A stretch of 64,000 bases of DNA from the NCBI RefSeq assembly GCF_047948215.1, contig NC_134463.1, forward strand, positions 51,838,701 through 51,902,700, written 5' to 3'. Shown piece after piece: positions 57,090 to 64,000 of this stretch (the first letter of the stretch is position 1; each line of letters opens with the position of its first letter). The notes beneath the pieces were generated by a model. The model worked only from the letters and a program-made list of their open reading frames with translations. It was not told the origin of the DNA and did no database searches. The DNA is from Lycorma delicatula (Eukaryota > Arthropoda > Insecta > Hemiptera > Fulgoridae). The translations under genes were made by a program, and so were the position numbers.

Positions 57090-58450
57090 CTCCACTTAAA
57101 ACGGCTTAAAACTTGAGCGTATCTTTACCTGTTATGAACTTTAAATTCTAAAAATGTTATTTTTATGGGGTTTTATTTAACTTGGTTAAAAAATAATAAT
57201 TTTCAGTGTAATTTTTATTATTATACTGAAATTAAGTAAACTGTATTTTTGAGAAGGTAATAAATAGAAAAATAGGTTAATTATTAACTCTTTCGTGCTT
57301 TATCTTTATTAGCAAATTATAATATTCCGATATACAAAAACAAAAAACCCATAAGTAACGACAATGGTAATCAACAGTAAATCAACTTACTCCATTCTAA
57401 TACAATCTATGCAACGACCTAAACGTACTAAATCCATATATTCCAAGCACAAGAAAACTGCTATTAACAACAACAACTGATTCCAGAATAAAATCAAGAC
57501 ATCTTTTTACTGAAAAGTACTGGAAAAGCAAGAGAAAACTTGTTTTAAGTTTTTAAAAATTAATTATTTAATAAATTTAGTTTATTTTGCTATTAAAAAT
57601 AATAACATATTCTCGATAACTAAATATATTTATTAAAAAAAAAAAAAAATTACTTGTGTTCTTCCATCCAAATGAAAACACGATCATGATTCAATATTCG
57701 TTATCCTGAAATATCAAAATGAAAGAAAAATAATAAAAATACAAACCGTTTTAATTTCACCATCTTATCTGCGTTTTTTAATGTTTAATTTTTAATTTCC
57801 AGATTAAATTTTTTAACAGTATTTAAACATGATGAGTATTTCATTTTCATAAATTAATACCTTAAAATTTGAAAAAAGTTGTATCAATGAGCAAAAACCG
57901 TATTTTCAAACACTGCTTTTATTACTTATATATTGCTGTCTAACTTCCAACAGCGTAGTGGTTGTATTAATGGTTTGAACGTGGTTAAACTTCCTCCACA
58001 GTGAACAGTAATTAAAATGGAATTTAATCATGATGCAACTGTACCCAGTTTCACAGTATTAAACAATAAATATTCATTTTATCGAAAACAATGAAGCAAT
58101 AGCAAACGGTAACAATATTACAGCTGTACCATTGTTTCCTCTGATTTGATGTGAATCATCAGAAGAGATGATTATACATAAAACATTATGTTTATATTTG
58201 AAAACTGCACGGTTTGTTCTAATTCGGTAGTTTTATCTAAGCATTGACGACTACTATTATATAAAATTTCAAATTATTTTTTTATTGGATATATTATTTA
58301 ATATAATTTCCTTTATCTCAAACGCCTGTTAACAATTAATAACTTTTTATTGTAATGTTAAAAGTCGTAATTAATATTATGCAGTTAACAGTATTTTTTT
58401 TTCAAAATATAATGAAAATATGCATAGAGACAAAAATCACCTTAAATATT
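57090..58450. other. AT-rich DNA without recognised features
   Basis: No supported feature besides an A run near 57,635. Confidence 0.5.
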
Positions 58451-58459
58451 GGTGACCCT

Positions 58460-58735
58460 GAGAGGGGGCTTTATTAAGTCGGCTTCAAATTTGGTCACTG
58501 TAGCCTTTTGCTCGAAACCTTTCGATAAGATTACGCACTGCATTGCGGTGAGGCTTAGAAAGCGTATTTGGAAACTTTGCATAAAACTTGTGCTTCATTA
58601 AATCAGTGTACTTGTTACTTTCACCAAGGAGGTGTTCAACGAGAAAAATTCTTTCCGCTATGGATATTACTATTACCTTTCTCTCAACTATTGATTCCAA
58701 TAAACAAAACAAAACGAAACGAAACACGTTCAATT
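58460..58735 (-). pseudogene. Tc1/mariner-like transposase N-terminal HTH fragment
   Basis: 82 codons on the minus strand. The region VISIAERIFLVEHLLGESNK then KHKFYAKFPNTLSKPHRNAV and RNLIERFRAKG has the layout of the N-terminal helix-turn-helix (DUF4817-like) domain of insect IS630/Tc1/mariner transposases: I-ER-FLVEH...F...FP...P-R--V-NLI--FR-TGS. The residues before it are not part of the domain. The rest of the transposase is absent or unreadable below 58,480, and no TIR pair is found. Confidence 0.6.
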
Positions 58736-58739
58736 ATAA

Positions 58740-60500
58740 CTCAACTGACGTTTTGGTTTATGATTGAGAAACGTCCAACGAACCCACTGGGCAACCAACT
58801 TAATACCGAAAGGAGAGAATGTACCATATTATTCTAAATAATACTGTACAGCGATTTTCCGAAAGCACTGTGAAATTTTCCATCAATGTGAAATTCAGAA
58901 ATCACATATTTAGGTGTGATTAACGTATATGTGATTGTACATGTTGATTACCGAATTACTTAAAAAACTATATATTTGTGAAAAATGTTTTTTAATGTGG
59001 TACATGGTTGATATTCTTGTAACTAACTCAAACTGCTAAAACATTAATTTGTATTCCAAAATTAAACTATCTACGTGGATTAAACTGTAAAGATGAATAA
59101 TAAATAGTTCTTTGGTTGTTCATTATTTTTCACTGACTGCAGAAGTAGGAAAAGTTTCTAAATTTGACATGTAGGTATTGTTTTTATTATTTATTAACGT
59201 TTAGAAAGCGTAAACTCATAAATATGCCTTACTCGACCTGCGGTGTTTGAAATAGGGTTAATATTTCTAATTATATAATGGAGGGGATAGTGTACTGTAA
59301 CGGACGCCGTAGGTCCAGTTAGAAACCAATAGAACTGCATTACAGCAGTTCATCACCAAATTGTGCTTTCTAATTTTTGTTGAATAATATCGTATCTTGA
59401 TTCCTTTTTTGAATTTGACAATGTTTCTTAAGACGCTTTCTTGGCAATATATCTGCCAAGAACTCCGGGCTACTTTTGAATAATATTTTTGACGAAGGTA
59501 GTTTTTGTAAGTTAATTAATTTTAAAAAATAGATGTATAAAAAAATATAAATACGAGTAAACATTATTAATAAAAAACATAAAACCATTAAGAAAAAGTA
59601 AAAAAAAATTATTCCAGACACTGAAGAAGGTAGGTGCTATATTAAAAATAAACAAACTCAATATACTGTTTTTTTTTTCGGACGGAAGTCAAACGACATT
59701 TAAAGAATTAAAATTCAAAGTTTTTTATATTTTTTTCAAGGAAAAATTTAATTTATTCTTTTTAGAAAATAAATACATTTCTCGATTTCATCATTGAAAA
59801 GGGACGTTGCTGAGTTTTCTATTTCCTCATGTCATTCATATCAAGTTCTTTATGCATTTAATATTCATTTAATTTAACATTGTGTTACTGTATACAGTAA
59901 TAAAAAATATTAAATAAAGAGATAAAGAGAAAAATTATTTTACATTTTAACATGGTATTTTAAAATAAGTTCGTGATTTATTAAGAAGCATATTTTATAA
60001 GAAATTTATTTTTTTTCACAGATTATCATCAAGTTATATTAATTATAAACAAATAATTAAATTTGCTTTTAAAAGCAAATTATATATTAATATATATCCA
60101 TAATTAATATAAATTAATATATGGATACAAATTTGTAATTTTTAATTACTTATTAAAATATAAAAAATTGGGTGCGGATTGTTCAACACGAAATTTTCGT
60201 AATTTACTGCATACGTAAATTTTACGACGCGTTGGATTAAAATTTATTTATGTACGTATTAATATCCAAACTAGATACGAATTTATTTATTTTTTTTTAC
60301 TAATTTAAGGACATATAAGTCTTCATTTTTATAGTAAAAATCTGTCCAAATGATTTTTAATTATTAAAAAATTTACAATTTTAATTAGAATTATAATTAC
60401 ATGTAACTAGAAAAATAATTGAATTTTTATTTGTATTTCTATGTAATACCATCATTATTTTACTTAATATAATCAAATTTAAAAAAAATATGAACTCATA
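58740..60500. other. AT-rich DNA with one perfect palindrome
   Basis: A 22 bp perfect palindrome, AATTTGCTTTTAAAAGCAAA plus TT, lies at 60,060-60,081. No other supported feature. Confidence 0.5.
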
Positions 60501-60505
60501 ACTTG

Positions 60506-61350
60506 CTTTTTTTTTGTCTTCAGCCATTTGACTGGTTTGATGCAGCTCTCCAAGATTCCCTATCTAGTGCTAGTCGTTTCATTTCGGTATACCCCGTACA
60601 TCTATATCTCTAACAATTTGTTTTACATATTCCAAACATTGCCTGCCTACACAATTATTTCCTTCTACCTGTCCCTCCAATATTAAAACGATTATTCCAG
60701 GATGACTTAATATGAGGCCTATTAAGCTCTCTTCTTTTAGCTATATTTTTCCAAATGCTTCTTTCTACATGTATTTGCCGCAACACCTCTTCATTTGTCA
60801 CTTTATCCACCCATCTGATTTTTAACATTCTCCTATAGCACCACATTTCAAAAGATTCTAATCATTTCCTCTCAGATACTCCGATCGTCCAAGTTTCACA
60901 TCCATATAAAGCGAAACTCCAAACGTATACTTTCAAAAATCTTTTCCTGACATTTAAATTAATTTTTGATGTAAAAAAATTGTATTTCTGACTGAAGGCT
61001 CGTTTTGCCTGTGCTATTCGGCATTTTAGGTCGCTCCTGCTTCGTCCATCTTTAGTAATTCTACTTCCCAAATAACAAAATTCTTCTACCTCCATAATTT
61101 TTTTTCCTTCTATTTTCACATTTAGTGGTCCATCTTCGTTATGTCTACTACATTTCATTACTTTCCTTTTGTTCTTGTTTATTTTCATACGGTAGTTCTT
61201 GCGTAGGACTTCATCCATGCCATTCATTGTTCCTTCTAAATCCTTTTTACTCTCAGCTAGAATTACTATATCATCAGCAAATCGTAGCATCTTTATCTTT
61301 TCACCTTGTACTGTTACTCTGAATCTAAATTGTTCTTTAACAATTGGCAT
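60506..61350 (-). mobile_element. RTE-clade element, copy 2, RT 3' half only
   Basis: Minus-strand element with its 3' end at a T9 tract (60,506-60,514) followed by GTCTTCAGCCATTTGACTGG. RT palm and thumb (60,862-61,350) carry KMLRFADDIVILAESKKDLE, EEFCYLGSRITKDGRSRSDL and YVWSFALYGCETWTIGVSER. The C-terminus (60,655-60,846; MLKIRWVDKVTNEEVLRQI) is in the same frame after one stop, and it later frameshifts by one base. Very similar to copy 1 throughout and cut at the same base. It supplies the bases that copy 1 lost near 54,255. Confidence 0.9.
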
Positions 61351-61735
61351 TTGGTATTAATTTGCATTAATACCAAAAATTTCAATTTTTAGAAGATAAA
61401 CAAGCAAAGTACAAGATACTGAACGAACAAGGTAAAAAAAAAAATACGAAGCGAAAAATTTTGTCTAAACCAAATGAATTATAAAAAAATAAATTCACAT
61501 TTAAATATGAATAAAATTTATACTAAACAATTTTAAAAACGAAATAAAAAAAATAAACTAAGATTTTTTTTAAATTTATAAAATGGTCTGGTCTAGTAGT
61601 TAACTCGTTTTTACAAATCCGTTGTTTAAGAACTGATTTCTGAAATTCAAATCCTAGTAAAGGGTAGTTGTTTTACATAGATTTGAAAACTGGACAGTGG
61701 ATATCGGTGTATTTTGGTGTTTCTTTTTGTTGTTT
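61351..61735 (+). mobile_element. spacer plus SINE, linked to RTE copy 2
   Basis: Starts with the same 11 bp inverted repeat (61,351-61,376) and AT-rich spacer as copy 1, then the SINE head from about 61,585 (GGTCTAGTAGTTAACTCG; AAATTCAAATCCTAGTAAAG). Unlike copy 1, the SINE continues correctly past GAAAACT (61,691) into CAGTGGATATCGGTG before breaking off near 61,735. Confidence 0.85.
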
Positions 61736-61736
61736 A

Positions 61737-62068
61737 GCTTTCGGAACCACCGTAAAGGTATTATTTCAGAGGATGAATGAGGTTTATATGTAAATGAAGC
61801 GTAGTCTTGTACAGTCTCAGGTCGACCATTCCTGAGAATGTGTGGTTAATTGAAACCCAACCACCAAATTACAGCGGTATTTTACACGGATTTGAATACT
61901 AGATCGTAAATACCGGTGTTCTTTGTTGGTTGGGTTTTCAATTAACCACACATCTCAGGAATGGTCAAACAGAGACTGTACAAGATTACACTTCATTCAC
62001 ACTCATATATATTGTCATCTTCTTTTTTATCTGAAAGGTAATTATCGGAGGTTAAACAGGAAAAAGAA
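61737..62068. mobile_element. head-to-head SINE tails forming a fold-back
   Basis: 61,737-61,866 is a minus-strand SINE 3' part (…TCAGAGGATGAATGAGG…TGTGGTTAATTGAAACCCAA). 61,870-62,068 is a plus-strand SINE from the GAATACTAGATCGT block to AACAGGAAAAAGAAAGAA. The two share a long inverted match around GGTTAATTGAAACCCAACCA / GGTTGGGTTTTCAATTAACC with roughly 60 bp between. Both belong to the CATCCTC-type tail subfamily. Confidence 0.87.
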
Positions 62069-62532
62069 AGAATGACCGAAATAGTGCATAAAAGTATTGC
62101 TTTTCCATTTTAAATAAAATAATTCTTCCATACGATTTGTGTAATGTTTTATTTTATTTTTTTAATGACAATTTAACGAAGTTGTACGTCAAACCTAAAA
62201 TTTTCATTTTTGGAACCAGTTGTTTGTATTTTACTACAATATTCTTAAAAATGTTAAGATATATTTATTTGAAGCCTGCTTTATTCGGTTCATTCAATTC
62301 AGAAACCTGAATGATAATATATGCACTAATTTTCACTATAACTTCATTTTACCCTTAGAAATAAGTTTTTATATACTTAATTATAACTAAAAAATGGCGC
62401 TTTCCAAAAATTAAAAAAAAAAGGTTATGTGAAAGTTATTTTCTATAAGAGTTATGATCTCTTCATTCCGTTTTTTTTTTTTTTGCGAGACATCTTATAT
62501 TTTTTCTAACTTTTATTGGTATAATTTATTTA

Positions 62533-63052
62533 TTGTTAAATATATAGTTCGTTTAATTTTCAATAGTTCGTTTGTTTATTTCAATATCCACAGCGGAACT
62601 TTATAACTTGTATTAATGTAAGCTTTCAGTTAATTTGTGATATTTTATTTTAGTGTTTTTAAAATCTTCATTTTACATTACGATGATTTTTTTTACGAAC
62701 ATCTTTACAATTCGCTATTTTACAAATTTTTATTGCTATATTTGATAATTCTTAACGGTAGATCTACTTTTTCTAAATTAAATGTTAATATACGCTTTAC
62801 AAATCTCACGGTTAAAAATACAAATAAACCGTAATTAAAAATAAGTGATAATACTATGATATAAATAAGAAATAACAAGATATTTTGTAAAAGAAATGAG
62901 TAAAATTGAAATTTAATTTTACATTATTTAAGCTTACATTATTACAAGTTATAAAGTTCCGCTGTGCATATTGAAATAGTGAGGGATAATTTTTAACTCT
63001 GGAAAGTTATGAGTTAATAACGATTTTATTAAACGAATTATATATTTAACAA
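62533..63052. repeat. long inverted repeat (fold-back)
   Basis: Left arm 62,533-62,625 and right arm 62,930-63,052. The inner core, 62,577-62,625 against 62,930-62,978, matches at 47 of 49 positions by eye (CAGCGGAACTTTATAACTTG is in both). Matching resumes farther out (TTGTTAAATATATA) after an extra stretch of about 35 bp in the right arm. The roughly 300 bp between arms is AT-rich and without coding potential. Confidence 0.88.
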
Positions 63053-63059
63053 TTCTTTA

Positions 63060-64000
63060 ATAAGAATTTACAAAATCAGATTCGAAAAATACAAAATACA
63101 ATAAATGTGCCACTTAAGAAATTATAAAATATTTTTTAACTCCCGTTTTTACCTTTGATATATCTCTGAAATACGTAAAAGTATACAATTAATTATTGCA
63201 AATTAAAAGGGAAAATCATTCAACGGCAGATTAGCTTCTTTAATTCACTAAAATGAATTTTAAAAAACTTCAATTTATATGTTAAATCCACAAATACGCC
63301 GATGGATGGAGATAAAAATTAATTTTGAAACATTTTTTTATAAAAAACGTAGATTAGATGAAAAACTTATTTTACATATTGAAATAATTTTTTCTATATG
63401 CTGTAAAAAATAAATGTAAAATTTAGTTGTCAAATTTAGTAAAAAAATGAATTTAACCACTGGAGTGTTATAAAACTAAAGATAAAATCAGTTCACCATA
63501 TCGTGACAGTTTTCTAAGTCGAGAAGATGAATTGTACTCCCGGTTGGGTAGTCACAAATCCATAATAAATGCGTCAGGGTGAAGTTTTTGGTTTACATAT
63601 GAAATTTCTACAAATGTCTGAAAGGGAGTAAAACTGTACGGTTCTAAATGTAAAAACGAGATGGCCATCTGGTTTTTTTTCTCAGTTTACTCACTCTCGC
63701 AATCGCGTGCACATGACTCCTCGAACATAAAAATAAAGGATACTTAAACATCCTTTTCCATTTAGTTTTAGCACTGAATTTTTTATTTCACCAACCATTT
63801 CTAGGTAAATAATACAGGCATTATGATTTAATTGCGAAAATTAAATTTAATTCACTATAAATGGCTCAAGTAATAATTATATTTTAAAAATTACATCTTT
63901 GTCTTTCATAATTTTTACATGAATTTTTTGTCAGTAAATTTATTTTTATTTTCAATCAGTTCCAATTAACCGGAACCATAATTAAATTTGATTACAAGAA
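63060..64000. other. AT-rich DNA without recognised features
   Basis: A slightly GC-richer patch at about 63,500-63,720 is not recognised. Otherwise nothing is seen. Confidence 0.45.

Noticed and set aside
60506..62610. Target duplication for RTE copy 2 (ATAACTTG near 60,498 and again near 62,600)
   Set aside because: The second occurrence is over 900 bp beyond the recognisable element and in a fold-back arm; likely coincidence.

Overview
This is strongly AT-rich eukaryotic DNA, almost certainly from an arthropod and most likely an insect. A hemipteran is my guess from the style of the SINE and LINE families, but nothing here proves it. I recognise no host gene, no genuine tRNA or rRNA gene and no CRISPR array. 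The window looks like intergenic or intronic DNA that has served as a graveyard for mobile elements. Every recognisable protein-like stretch belongs to a decayed transposable element. All motif readings and alignments were made by eye.

Layout. 1-13.9 kb: a compound microsatellite, a hAT-like end, a dead mariner, a SINE, a dispersed repeat with an internal duplication, a 2.4 kb Jockey-type LINE pseudogene, a second SINE, a LINE C-terminus with its 3' tail, and a hAT MITE. 15.8-24.5 kb: a fragment of an unassigned multicopy protein, a Tc1/mariner-superfamily element with both terminal repeats, a tRNA-like SINE head, a hAT element with a 7/8 target duplication, and a pogo/Tigger-like element with TIRs. 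24.5-37 kb: mostly featureless AT-rich DNA with a perfect 21 bp hairpin, a LINE fragment split by a repeat, and a pyrimidine tract. 38-45 kb: a Penelope-like element with a GIY-YIG domain, and an internally deleted Jockey-type LINE. 46-64 kb: further LINE and SINE fragments, two related RTE copies on the minus strand, a fold-back SINE cluster and a long inverted repeat.

The most interesting structure is the RTE pair (53.8-56.0 kb and 60.5-61.7 kb). Both copies carry the same breakpoint: the reverse transcriptase is cut at the same base and followed by the same AT-rich spacer and the same tRNA-like SINE head. In copy 1 the SINE is fused to an RTE endonuclease and the whole chimera lies inside a 10 bp direct repeat that looks like a target-site duplication. 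The second notable point is a SINE family with one body and two different 3' tails, one of which matches the 3' end of a LINE at 12.0 kb.

Several dispersed repeats occur in pairs within the window. In two cases one copy is continuous while the other is split by later material, so insertion order can be read. Nothing here looks capable of autonomous transposition.
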